64,000 bases of DNA from an uncultured Fusobacterium sp. (GTDB taxonomy: Bacteria > Fusobacteriota > Fusobacteriia > Fusobacteriales > Fusobacteriaceae), in contig NZ_CAJKIS010000007.1 of the NCBI RefSeq assembly GCF_905200055.1, positions 1 to 64,000 of the forward strand. The letters are read 5' to 3'. The position numbers and the translations under genes were made by a program. Below, piece by piece: positions 36,398-44,346 of the stretch. Under the pieces are notes generated by a model. It saw only the letters and a list, made by a program, of their open reading frames with translations, was not told the DNA's origin and made no database searches. Each line of letters starts with the position of its first letter. The first letter of the stretch is position 1.

Positions 36398-37099
36398 TTA
36401 TTTTTCTTCACTGTTTTCTTGAGTTTCTTCTTCTTTATTTTCAGGCTGCTTAGGAATAGGATTTCCAAACATCCATTCAATTTGTCTTCTCATTCCTGTT
36501 AATTCAAAAACTTTATCTCCTACTACTAATCTATCATTTTCAGGAATAGCTATGTGCCCCTCTTCTAGTGGAGCATTTTTATCTAAACTTACTTGAATTT
36601 TAATTGCTTCTTCTGCTCCATTAGGTTTAAATTCTGTTTTAACAGTTTTTATTACTCCATCTGTAGCAAGTATTTTAGCTATTTCTTCATCAGAGAATCT
36701 TCTTTGAGGTGGATAATCTGCTATAAATAGATCTGCTGTTTGAATGAATTTAACCTTATCTTCAGCTACTTTTTCAAATATATCTACTGTATATTTTCCT
36801 CTTTCTGTTACTAAGAATTTTTCTAAATCAACTATTTTCTTTCCTACTCCAAATGGATCCAACATCACTCCAAATTCTCCTTTAGTTATTAAAGAATCAT
36901 CTGGTGCATTTAATCTTATTTCAAACATTGTTGGTCTTTCTAATTCTGAAAAAGTAAATACTATTGAAAGATTTACCATTGGAAATGGAAACATTGGTTG
37001 AATTAAATTGTCAAAAGCTCCTAAAATATCTACAACTCCAGGAACTTGTGGATTTGGTTGTGCTTTGTATGCTGTAACTATACTTTTTAATTTTGGCAT
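36398..37099 (-). CDS. Uncharacterised soluble protein
   Basis: I do not recognise this 233-residue family. There is no signal peptide or membrane segment. Residues about 1-110 look beta-rich (VDILGAFDNLIQPMFPFPMVNLSIVFTF); a middle portion holds QRRFSDEEIAKILATDGVIKT; the last 20 residues are Glu/Lys/Gln-rich and disordered. It has its own promoter (37144-37172) and a GAGGGG ribosome site, and its stop codon is 11 bp before the rplM -35 element, with no clear terminator. The function is unknown. Confidence 0.7.
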   Translation of the reverse strand: MPKLKSIVTAYKAQPNPQVPGVVDILGAFDNLIQPMFPFPMVNLSIVFTFSELERPTMFEIRLNAPDDSLITKGEFGVMLDPFGVGKKIVDLEKFLVTERGKYTVDIFEKVAEDKVKFIQTADLFIADYPPQRRFSDEEIAKILATDGVIKTVKTEFKPNGAEEAIKIQVSLDKNAPLEEGHIAIPENDRLVVGDKVFELTGMRRQIEWMFGNPIPKQPENKEEETQENSEEK

Positions 37100-37143
37100 A
37101 TTCTTTACCCCTCTTTATTTATTGATTTTTAAGCATTTACTCT

Positions 37144-37172
37144 AATATATCATATTTTTTTTAGCTTTGCAA
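37144..37172 (-). promoter_or_regulatory. Promoter of the 36398-37099 gene
   Basis: Minus strand TTGCAA, 17 bp, TATATT with a TGA extension. Confidence 0.65.
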
Positions 37173-37176
37173 ACTA

Positions 37177-37198
37177 AAGGAGAGATTAACTCTCTCCT
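37177..37198 (-). terminator. Hairpin after phoR
   Basis: AGGAGAGA (37178-37185) pairs with TCTCTCCT (37191-37198), extended by weaker flanking pairs; only a short T tract follows on the minus strand. Confidence 0.6.
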
Positions 37199-37224
37199 AA
37201 TTTAGTTTTTTCATTAATAGAAAT

Positions 37225-38949
37225 TTATTTCATAACATAAAATTCAAAAGTTGTTCCTTTATTTTCTTCAGATGTGATTGAAATCTTTCCTCCACATTTT
37301 TCTACAAGGTTTTTCACTATTGCTAATCCCAATCCAGTACCACCTAAATTGCTAGTTCTAGCTTTATCAACTCTATAGAATCTATCAAATACCTTATACT
37401 GCTCTCCTAATGGAATTCCTATTCCATTATCACTTACTACAAAATTATATCTGTCATTTTCCTCTTCTATCTTAATTTTTACACAAGGATTTTTAGAGCT
37501 ATTGTATATAATTCCATTTTCCACTAGATTTTTTAAGATCATTGTAACTTTTTCAAAATCTGTTCTTATATATTCATTTTCATCATTAACTTTAACCTCA
37601 TACTGAATTTTTCCATTTTTTCTCTTTAAAACCATTTCTAAAGTTGTTTCTAAATTCTCTTTTATCTTATCTATTCCAACTTGTGTCATATTTAAAATAT
37701 TAGAATTTTCTATCTTAGATATATTTAAAAAGTCCAAAACAATATTTTCTAGTTTCTCAACATTTCCTTTAATAACATTTAGGAATTTTATTCTCATTGT
37801 TTCTGGAGCATCTTCTAAGGCAATTAAATATCCTTTTATGTTTGTTAAAGGTGTTTTTAATTCGTGACTAACATTACTTATAAAGCTCTTTTGTACTTCA
37901 ACAGCTTTTCTTGTACTTGTAATATCTTTTATTGTCACTAATATTTGCCCACTAAAATCAATATGTTTTAAAGTCACTATAAAGTATCTTTTTAAAGCTT
38001 GAACATATACTTCCTCTTTAAAATTCTTTTTCTCAACAATGCCTTTTTTCATCACATCAATCAATTCAATATATCTTATACACTCCATATACTTCTCTCT
38101 TGAATGATCAATAAGGTAACTTAAAACACTATTTTTTACTATAAATTTTCCATCATTATTCATCAATCCAATAAAAATATCAACCGATGATATAACTAAA
38201 GATAAGGTTTTTCTTTCACTTTGTAATCTTTCAATATTTTCTAAATTTTTACTTTGCCACTCTTTTAAAATGTTCCAAAATTCAAAGAACCATTTCTCCT
38301 CTTTAAGATAATTTATGTTTTCCTTTTCTCCACTTTCTAAAAATCTCTTCATCTTTGTTATTTTATTATAGAAATCTCTTTTTATATAATTTTTATAAAA
38401 GAAATGAATAGCAAAGTTTAGAGCAATAAAAAATAGTACTTGAATAAATAAAAACTCTTTAATCTGTCTAAGTTCCTTTGTATAATCACTAGATGTTCTG
38501 ATTATATATTCCTCTCCAAACTTATTTTCAAATCCTGTGGCATAGTAAGCAAAAACATATCCCATTGTTTTACTCTTTCTTATATCAAAACCCTCTTGTC
38601 CTTTTAAAGCCTCTTGAACTTCTTTTCTTTCCAAATGGTTGTCCATATGTTCTTCCCTTGAAACGTTCTTAGAGTCATATTCCACTTTTCCTGTTTTATC
38701 AATAAGAGTAAATCTTAGGTCACTATCTGCAAAAATCTGACTATATTTATCGTGTGAATTATCTTCAGCTAATCTTTTTACTAAAATAATATCCTGTTTT
38801 AATGTTTGTTTAGCTCTTTGTTGATATAGATTTGAAAGAATAGTAGAGTTTAATCCTACAAATATCCCTTCTATAATCAATATCATTATAAGAGTTATTA
38901 TCTCTTTTCTTCTAATTTGTAGCCAACTCCTTTCACTGTCTTTATGCAC
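37225..38949 (-). CDS. phoR: Phosphate sensor histidine kinase PhoR-like
   Basis: Inner-membrane kinase partner of the response regulator just upstream. Membrane segments at about 14-35 and 165-187 enclose an extracytoplasmic sensor; a PAS-like portion spans about 240-340; the phosphorylated His is in FISNVSHELKTPLTN (about 365), followed by the N box (LKNLVENGIIYNSS), VSDNGIGIP and GGTGLGLAIV of the ATPase. As given, the frame overlaps phoB by 52 bp; no well-placed start with a free ribosome site is evident nearer the first membrane segment, so the start is uncertain. The phosphate role is inferred from the adjacent pst genes. Confidence 0.85.
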   Translation of the reverse strand: MHKDSERSWLQIRRKEIITLIMILIIEGIFVGLNSTILSNLYQQRAKQTLKQDIILVKRLAEDNSHDKYSQIFADSDLRFTLIDKTGKVEYDSKNVSREEHMDNHLERKEVQEALKGQEGFDIRKSKTMGYVFAYYATGFENKFGEEYIIRTSSDYTKELRQIKEFLFIQVLFFIALNFAIHFFYKNYIKRDFYNKITKMKRFLESGEKENINYLKEEKWFFEFWNILKEWQSKNLENIERLQSERKTLSLVISSVDIFIGLMNNDGKFIVKNSVLSYLIDHSREKYMECIRYIELIDVMKKGIVEKKNFKEEVYVQALKRYFIVTLKHIDFSGQILVTIKDITSTRKAVEVQKSFISNVSHELKTPLTNIKGYLIALEDAPETMRIKFLNVIKGNVEKLENIVLDFLNISKIENSNILNMTQVGIDKIKENLETTLEMVLKRKNGKIQYEVKVNDENEYIRTDFEKVTMILKNLVENGIIYNSSKNPCVKIKIEEENDRYNFVVSDNGIGIPLGEQYKVFDRFYRVDKARTSNLGGTGLGLAIVKNLVEKCGGKISITSEENKGTTFEFYVMK

Positions 38950-39578
38950 TCAGCTAATTCTGGTATCTTATCTCTAAGTTTAGAAATATATACATCTACA
39001 GTTCTATCCCCTGTATAGTAATTACTATTCCAAACTCTATCTAAAATCTTATCCCTTGTTATTACTAAGTCTTTATTTTGAACTAATAGCAATAATAGAT
39101 CATACTCTTTTTTAGAAAATTCTACTTCTTCTCCATTGAAAGTTACTGTATGTCTACTTTCATCTATCTCTATATTTTTAAATTTATATTTTTCAACTTT
39201 TACTTCTCTATTTTTATTTTTTAAGAATTTCTTAATTCTTAAAACTAACTCTCTAGGGTCAAAAGGTTTTTTCATATAATCATCTGCACCTATTTCAAGC
39301 CCTTCTAACACATCTTCTATCTCTGTTTTAGCAGTAAGCATTATTATTATTGGTTCTCCATATTCAGAAGATATATCTTTTACTATTTTAGCAAAATTTT
39401 TCCCATCTAAATTTGGTAACATTAGATCTAAAACTACTAAATCATGTTTTTTCTCTCTTAACAGTTTTAATCCTTCTAAACCATCAGAGGCTCTATCTAC
39501 TTCATAGCCCTCTTTTGTTAAAAAATAAGAAATCAATTCTTGTATCTCTTTGTCATCTTCTACTATTAAAATTTTCAT
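38898..39578 (-). CDS. phoB: OmpR/PhoB-family response regulator
   Basis: Receiver (1-118) with acidic pair Glu7/Asp8/Asp9, phosphorylated Asp in DLVVLDLMLPNLDG (about 52) and Lys in KKPFDPREL (about 104); then a winged-helix DNA-binding domain to residue 226 ending VKGVGYKLEEKR. Between pstS and phoR on the minus strand, hence most likely the phosphate regulator PhoB/PhoP. A TATAAT lies at 39616-39621 on the minus strand, right after the pstS terminator. It should bind the TTNACA arrays described here (inference). Confidence 0.9.
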   Translation of the reverse strand: MKILIVEDDKEIQELISYFLTKEGYEVDRASDGLEGLKLLREKKHDLVVLDLMLPNLDGKNFAKIVKDISSEYGEPIIIMLTAKTEIEDVLEGLEIGADDYMKKPFDPRELVLRIKKFLKNKNREVKVEKYKFKNIEIDESRHTVTFNGEEVEFSKKEYDLLLLLVQNKDLVITRDKILDRVWNSNYYTGDRTVDVYISKLRDKIPELAECIKTVKGVGYKLEEKR

Positions 39579-39636
39579 ATTTTCTCTCCTAAAAAAATAT
39601 TTTTCTATATTTTATATTATACCATAAAATAAAAAT

Positions 39637-39664
39637 GCCCACTTAAAATTCTTCTTAAGTGGGC
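39637..39664 (-). terminator. Terminator after pstS
   Basis: GCCCACTTAA (39637-39646) pairs with TTAAGTGGGC (39655-39664), with a T-rich tail on the minus strand. It separates pstS from phoB, so high pstS expression need not carry into phoBR. Confidence 0.85.
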
Positions 39665-39690
39665 TAAAATTTTTAGTTCCTTATTTTAAT

Positions 39691-40536
39691 TTATTTTACT
39701 GGAACAAATCCTTCATTTTTCATTATTTCTTGTCCTTCAGAAGAAACTGCATAATCTACTATTCCCTTAACTTCTCCTTCTCTTGCAGCATCTGCATACC
39801 AGAATACTTCTCTAGCTATTGGATAAGTTTTGTTAAGTACATTTTCTGGTGTTGCAGCTACTCCATCTACTGTTATTGCTTCTACACTGTTATCCATATA
39901 TCCCATTCCAATATATCCAATTGCATATTTATTAGATTTAATCTCTTGTTTTATAGCTTCATTTGAAGGCATATATAGTGTTTTTGCACCATATTCTTGA
40001 GTTCCTTTAGAGTTTCCTTCTCTAATGATATGTTCTTTAAAGAATTCATGAGTTCCTGAAGATGAATCTCTTGATAGAACTACTATTTCAGCATCTTCTC
40101 CACCTAGTTCTTTCCAGTTTGTAATTTCTCCTCTAAATACTTTTCCTAGAGTTTTATCATCTATATCTTTTACTGCATTTGTTTTATTAGCTATTATTGT
40201 AATTCCATCATATCCAACTACTATTTCATCTACATTCATACCTTTTGCTTTAGCTTGATCTAACTCTTTTGATTTAATATTTCTTGAAGCCATAGCTATA
40301 TCAGTTGTTCCATTTATTAAAGCTGATATTCCTACTCCTGATCCTCCACCAGTTACTGCTATTCTTGCTCCTTTATGTCCACTCATATATTTTTCTGCTA
40401 TTGCTTGAGAAGCATTTAGGATTGTATCTGATCCTTTTATTTGTACAACTTTTGATCTTGCTTCTGATACTTGTCCTAACCCTAGTCCCCCAGCTAATAT
40501 TAAAGCCATTATCATTCCATTTCTAAAAAATTTCAT
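39691..40536 (-). CDS. pstS: Phosphate ABC transporter substrate-binding protein
   Basis: Periplasmic phosphate-binding protein of 281 residues. Signal peptide to about residue 27 (ending SEARS); there is no lipobox Cys, in keeping with a periplasmic form. Binding-site segments IKGSDTILNAS, GGGSGVGISALINGTTDIAMASR and SRDSSSGTHEFF (the SGT loop) are present. A GGGAGGA site precedes the ATG. It is transcribed away from pstCAB from a shared regulatory region. Confidence 0.93.
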   Translation of the reverse strand: MKFFRNGMIMALILAGGLGLGQVSEARSKVVQIKGSDTILNASQAIAEKYMSGHKGARIAVTGGGSGVGISALINGTTDIAMASRNIKSKELDQAKAKGMNVDEIVVGYDGITIIANKTNAVKDIDDKTLGKVFRGEITNWKELGGEDAEIVVLSRDSSSGTHEFFKEHIIREGNSKGTQEYGAKTLYMPSNEAIKQEIKSNKYAIGYIGMGYMDNSVEAITVDGVAATPENVLNKTYPIAREVFWYADAAREGEVKGIVDYAVSSEGQEIMKNEGFVPVK

Positions 40537-40578
40537 TATTATTCCTCCCTGAAAATTTTATTTTTTCTTTACAACCTA

Positions 40579-40632
40579 ACTATATTCTTTACTTGTTAAA
40601 CAAGTATTAATTTATTGTAAAACTCCTGTAAA
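40579..40632 (-). promoter_or_regulatory. Pho-box array and -10 of pstS
   Basis: Reading on the minus strand: TTTACA (40632-40627), TTTACA (40621-40616), TTAATA (40610-40605), TTAACA (40599-40594), start-to-start 11 bp. A -10 element TATAGT (40584-40579) follows after 9 bp. This is the arrangement of PhoP-activated promoters in Bacillus. Confidence 0.8.
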
Positions 40633-40638
40633 AAACTT

Positions 40639-40692
40639 TTAACACAATTTTTACATTCAATTAATATATCATTAACAAGACTACATTAAAAT
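40639..40692 (+). promoter_or_regulatory. Pho-box array and -10 of pstCAB-phoU
   Basis: TTAACA (40639), TTTACA (40650), TTAATA (40661) and TTAACA (40672), spaced exactly 11 bp, then TAAAAT (40687-40692) after 9 bp. It mirrors the pstS array, 6 bp away. Confidence 0.8.
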
Positions 40693-40744
40693 TAACATGA
40701 TTTAATTAATTGAATAAATTTTTTATATATATCTAGGAGGTAAA

Positions 40745-41620
40745 ATGTTTTCTATTAGGAGATTTAAAGATTCAAGTATGAAACATGTTCTGTTTGGGGT
40801 AGGAGTTTCAAATATAATTATTATATTTCTAATCTTTCTATTTATATTTTCAAATGGAATGAAGTTTTTCGGTCACTATTCTGCAAAGGATTTTTTCTTT
40901 GGTGCAAAATGGATATCACTATCTGAGTTTTATGGACTATTACCATTGTTAGTAGGTTCTTTCTGGGTTACTTTAGTAGCACTTATTATATCTATCCCAG
41001 TTGGAATTTTTACTGCTATTTACATAGCTGAATATGCTTCTCCAAAAATGAGAACTACATTCAAAATTATAATTGAAACTATGTCAGCTATTCCATCAGT
41101 TGTTCTAGGATTCATTGGTCTTTATGCCCTATCTACTATTGTAAAAGATCTTTTCAATCTAAACAGTGGACTTACAGCTCTTACTGGAGGAATAATGCTA
41201 GCTTTCATGGCAATTCCAACTATTGTAAGTATAGCTGATGACTCACTTAATGCTCTTGATAAATCATATAAAGAAGCATCTCTTGCTTTAGGAGCTAATA
41301 AAGTAGAAACTATATTTAATGTTCTTCTTCCTGCTGCTTTTCCAGGAATCTTTGCTGGAATAATGTTAGGATTTGGAAGAATTATAGGAGAAACTCTTAC
41401 TGTATTAATGATAACTGGTAACTCTCCTATACTTGCTACATCACCTCTTTCTCCAGTAAGAACATTAACAGCAACAATAGCTGCTGAAATGGGAGAGGTA
41501 GTTCAAGGAAGTACTCATTACTTTGCTCTTTTTACAATAGGTATAATTCTTTTCTTCATCAGTTTTATAACTAATAGTATAGCTGATAGATTTATTCAAA
41601 AATCAAGAAAATTTAATTAA
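40745..41620 (+). CDS. pstC: Phosphate ABC transporter permease PstC
   Basis: Inner-membrane channel subunit with six predicted membrane segments over 291 residues. The ABC permease EAA loop is seen as KEASLALGANKVETIFNVLLPAAFPGI (about 178-204). An AGGAGG site precedes the ATG. First gene of pstC-pstA-pstB-phoU. Confidence 0.94.
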   Translation: MFSIRRFKDSSMKHVLFGVGVSNIIIIFLIFLFIFSNGMKFFGHYSAKDFFFGAKWISLSEFYGLLPLLVGSFWVTLVALIISIPVGIFTAIYIAEYASPKMRTTFKIIIETMSAIPSVVLGFIGLYALSTIVKDLFNLNSGLTALTGGIMLAFMAIPTIVSIADDSLNALDKSYKEASLALGANKVETIFNVLLPAAFPGIFAGIMLGFGRIIGETLTVLMITGNSPILATSPLSPVRTLTATIAAEMGEVVQGSTHYFALFTIGIILFFISFITNSIADRFIQKSRKFN

Positions 41621-41636
41621 TCATAAGGAGTATAAA

Positions 41637-42482
41637 ATGATTTTAGTCAAGAAGAAAAAAGAAAAAGTAGTTGAAAATTTAATTAAAATAATTGGTATTC
41701 TCTCTATTGTTCCAGTATTTATAATATTAGGTTATATAATTTTTAAAGGTGTCTCAGCTATTTCATGGGATTTCTTAACTAAGATGCCTGAAGATGGAAT
41801 GAGAGCTGGAGGAATCTTCCCAGCAATCGTTGGAACTATATGGCTTACTGTAGGAACTATTCTTATATCTGTTCCTTTTGGAGTTTTAACTGGAATCTAC
41901 TTAGTTGAATATGCAAAAGACAACTGGCTAACTAGAATAATAAATCTAACAATTATTAACTTAGCTGGTATACCTAGTATTATCTATGGACTTTTCGGTA
42001 TGGCTCTATTTGTAATCTTTCTAGAATTTGATGTGTCTATTCTTTCTGGATCATTAACACTTGGAATTATGTGCCTTCCAGTAATAATAACATCTACTAG
42101 AGAATCACTTTTAGCTATACCTAATCATTTAAGAGAAGCATCTCTTGCTTTAGGAGCTACAAAATGGGAAACTATTACAAAAGTAATTCTTCCTGCTGCT
42201 CTTCCTGGAATACTTACTGGAGTTATCCTTAGTATTTCAAGAGCTGCTGGAGAAACTGCTCCAATAATGTTTACTGCTGTAGCCTTTTACTTACCATTTT
42301 TACCAGAAACACCTTGGGATCAAGTAATGGCTCTACCTTATCACCTATATGTTATATCTACTCAAGTTCCTAATATGCCTCTTGAGTATATGACTGGTAC
42401 TCTATTTGTTCTAGTTGTTATCACAATTAGCTTTAACCTTATTGGAGCTGCAATTAGACAAAAATTTAATAAAAATAATTAA
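41637..42482 (+). CDS. pstA: Phosphate ABC transporter permease PstA
   Basis: Second channel subunit, 281 residues, six membrane segments, EAA loop REASLALGATKWETITKVILPAALPGI. FPAIVGTIWLTVGT and IYGLFG are typical PstA parts. It starts 16 bp after pstC. Confidence 0.94.
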   Translation: MILVKKKKEKVVENLIKIIGILSIVPVFIILGYIIFKGVSAISWDFLTKMPEDGMRAGGIFPAIVGTIWLTVGTILISVPFGVLTGIYLVEYAKDNWLTRIINLTIINLAGIPSIIYGLFGMALFVIFLEFDVSILSGSLTLGIMCLPVIITSTRESLLAIPNHLREASLALGATKWETITKVILPAALPGILTGVILSISRAAGETAPIMFTAVAFYLPFLPETPWDQVMALPYHLYVISTQVPNMPLEYMTGTLFVLVVITISFNLIGAAIRQKFNKNN

Positions 42483-42513
42483 TTTTTAATATATCTAGGA
42501 GGAAATAAAAATA

Positions 42514-43278
42514 ATGAATAATGATGATATTAGAATTCTTGTTAAAAACTTTAATTTCTACTATGGAAATTTCCAAGCATTAAAAAATATCAATATGGAA
42601 ATTAAAAGAAATAAAGTTACTGCTCTTATAGGACCTTCAGGTTGTGGAAAATCTACTTTCCTTAGATCTATCAACAGAATGAACGATTTAATTTCTGGAA
42701 GTAGATATGAAGGTGAAATTATATTTGATGGAAAAAATATATTTGATAAAGATTGTGATATAGTTGATTTAAGAAAAAATATTGGAATGGTTTTCCAAAA
42801 ACCAAATCCATTCCCAAAAACTATCTATGAAAATTTAGTTTATGCTCCTAAATTACATGGGGAAAAAGACAAAGATAAGCTTGATGAAATTGTTGAAAGC
42901 TCTTTAAAATCAGTTGCTCTTTGGGATGAAGTAAAGGATAAACTACATAAATCTTCTCTAGGACTTTCAGGAGGACAACAACAAAGATTATGTATAGCAA
43001 GAGCTATATCTGTAGATCCTCAAATTCTATTAATGGATGAACCTACATCAGCTCTTGACCCAATATCTACTGCAAAAATTGAAGAATTAATTAGACAATT
43101 AGAAAAAAAATATAGCATTATCATAGTTACACACAATATGCAACAAGCTTCAAGAATATCTGAATATACTGGATTTTTCTATCAAGGTGTCTTAGAAGAA
43201 TTTGACAAAACTGAGCTTATATTTACAACTCCTCATAAGAAGAAAACCGAAGATTATATTACTGGAAAATTTGGATAG
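42514..43278 (+). CDS. pstB: Phosphate ABC transporter ATPase PstB
   Basis: Cytoplasmic ATPase of 254 residues. Walker A GPSGCGKST (about 39-47), PstB-specific FLRSINRMNDL, Q-loop FQKPNPFPKT, signature LSGGQQQRLCIARAI, Walker B LLMDEPTSALDP and switch His in IIVTHNMQQA. Starts 31 bp after pstA with an AGGAGG site. Confidence 0.96.
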   Translation: MNNDDIRILVKNFNFYYGNFQALKNINMEIKRNKVTALIGPSGCGKSTFLRSINRMNDLISGSRYEGEIIFDGKNIFDKDCDIVDLRKNIGMVFQKPNPFPKTIYENLVYAPKLHGEKDKDKLDEIVESSLKSVALWDEVKDKLHKSSLGLSGGQQQRLCIARAISVDPQILLMDEPTSALDPISTAKIEELIRQLEKKYSIIIVTHNMQQASRISEYTGFFYQGVLEEFDKTELIFTTPHKKKTEDYITGKFG

Positions 43279-43324
43279 AAAGAATTTTAAATATAAAGCT
43301 TATAAGAATAATTAGGAGGGTAAA

Positions 43325-44017
43325 ATGAAAAACTTGCAAGAAAGTCTTGAAGGACTTAATCAACATTATTTAGAACTTTTAAAAAATCTTAATAGAGTTT
43401 TAGATGTAAATATTGAAATGTTACACAATCAAAAATTTGAGCCTGTTTTATATGGTGAATGTGTAGTTGTAGAAGATATTATAAATGCTTTTGAAGTTAA
43501 ATTAAAAGAGGATTCTATTGTATCTATTGCTAGATTCCAACCAGCAGCAGGAAACTTAAGATTATTGATTATGTTAATCAATAGTGCTAGACTTTTAGAG
43601 AGAATGGGTGACCTTTTAAAAGCTAACTTAGTTATTATTAGAGAAATAGAAAAAAAAGCTCCTCAAGTTTCTCAATATCTAAATGAGTTACTTTATCCAA
43701 TGGCATCTAAGATAAGAACAATCTATGAAAGCTATATTTCAGCATTCATTAACAGTGATGAAAAAGCTCTTTATGCTCTTTTAACTGAAGATGATGAGAT
43801 TGATGAATTATCAGAAAAAAATTTAAAAGCCCTTATGAATATTATGAAAGCTTCTCCAGAAAATGTAGAAGGTGGAACTTATCTTGTTCTTCTAAATAAA
43901 AAATATGAGAGATTCTCTGACCATGTTATGCATTTAGTTGTGGATCTAGTATATATTTTAAAAGGAGAAAATCTTAGAAAATTAGAGCTTTTAGAAGAAA
44001 AGAAATTAAAAAAATAA
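43325..44017 (+). CDS. phoU: Phosphate signalling protein PhoU
   Basis: All-helical protein of 230 residues made of two PhoU repeats, with metal-binding Glu/Asp-rich helices. It inhibits the Pst-PhoR pathway under high phosphate. LLMLINSARLLERMGDL and KYERFSDHVMHLVVDLVYI are the usual E/D-R-x-x-D motifs, the first slightly altered. It ends the pst operon, 46 bp after pstB. No clear terminator follows. Confidence 0.88.
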   Translation: MKNLQESLEGLNQHYLELLKNLNRVLDVNIEMLHNQKFEPVLYGECVVVEDIINAFEVKLKEDSIVSIARFQPAAGNLRLLIMLINSARLLERMGDLLKANLVIIREIEKKAPQVSQYLNELLYPMASKIRTIYESYISAFINSDEKALYALLTEDDEIDELSEKNLKALMNIMKASPENVEGGTYLVLLNKKYERFSDHVMHLVVDLVYILKGENLRKLELLEEKKLKK

Positions 44018-44026
44018 ATTTTCTTA

Positions 44027-44055
44027 TTGACAATTTATTTTACTTGTGATATACC
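44027..44055 (+). promoter_or_regulatory. Promoter of the 44-kb leader
   Basis: TTGACA, 17 bp, TATACC with a TGA extension, 10 bp after phoU. Transcription should start near 44062. Confidence 0.65.
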
Positions 44056-44093
44056 TAAAACAACAAAAGATTTTAAGTAAAAGGAGGTTCAAA

Positions 44094-44171
44094 ATGTTTT
44101 TTAGCAAGTTAAGGATAAGGAAAAATGAAAATACTATAAAAAATAAATACCTTATCTTTTTAGTGTGCTAG
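44094..44171 (+). CDS. 25-codon ORF in the leader of the M20 amidohydrolase gene
   Basis: ATG at 44094, TAG at 44169-44171; the peptide begins MFFSKLRIRK and ends LIFLVC. The site AAAAGGAGG lies 6-7 bp before the ATG, one of the best ribosome sites in the window, and a promoter is correctly placed. Inside the ORF GATAAGG and CCTTATC can form a hairpin. It may be a leader peptide or a small protein; the sequence has no run of a single amino acid as in classical attenuators. Confidence 0.5.
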   Translation: MFFSKLRIRKNENTIKNKYLIFLVC

Positions 44172-44281
44172 AGGACATTGTGTACTCTCAACTTTTATTT
44201 ATAATTTTATATTAATATTTTTGTGCCGATTCTATTGAATTTTAAGGTACAATTTTATTGCATATATTTTTTAAAAATAAT
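44172..44281 (+). other. Rest of the leader, no gene seen
   Basis: AT-rich stretch between the small ORF and the terminator, carried on the same predicted transcript. I recognise no known riboswitch or T-box pattern, and no strong antiterminator pairing with the terminator arms. Confidence 0.4.
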
Positions 44282-44317
44282 GTCAGTATAGCATTCTTGT
44301 TATACTGACTTTTTTAT
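44282..44317 (+). terminator. Terminator just before the M20 amidohydrolase gene
   Basis: GTCAGTATA (44282-44290) pairs with TATACTGAC (44301-44309), then a T tract. Only 20 bp separate the T tract from the ribosome site, too short for an ordinary promoter, so downstream expression probably depends on read-through. Confidence 0.85.
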
Positions 44318-44346
44318 TTTAATAATTATTACATGGAGGGAAGAAT

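Noticed and set aside
44172..44281. Known riboswitch or T-box in the leader at 44 kb
   Set aside because: No conserved core sequences of the classes I know are present; the RNA is too AT-rich. Kept as an undefined leader.
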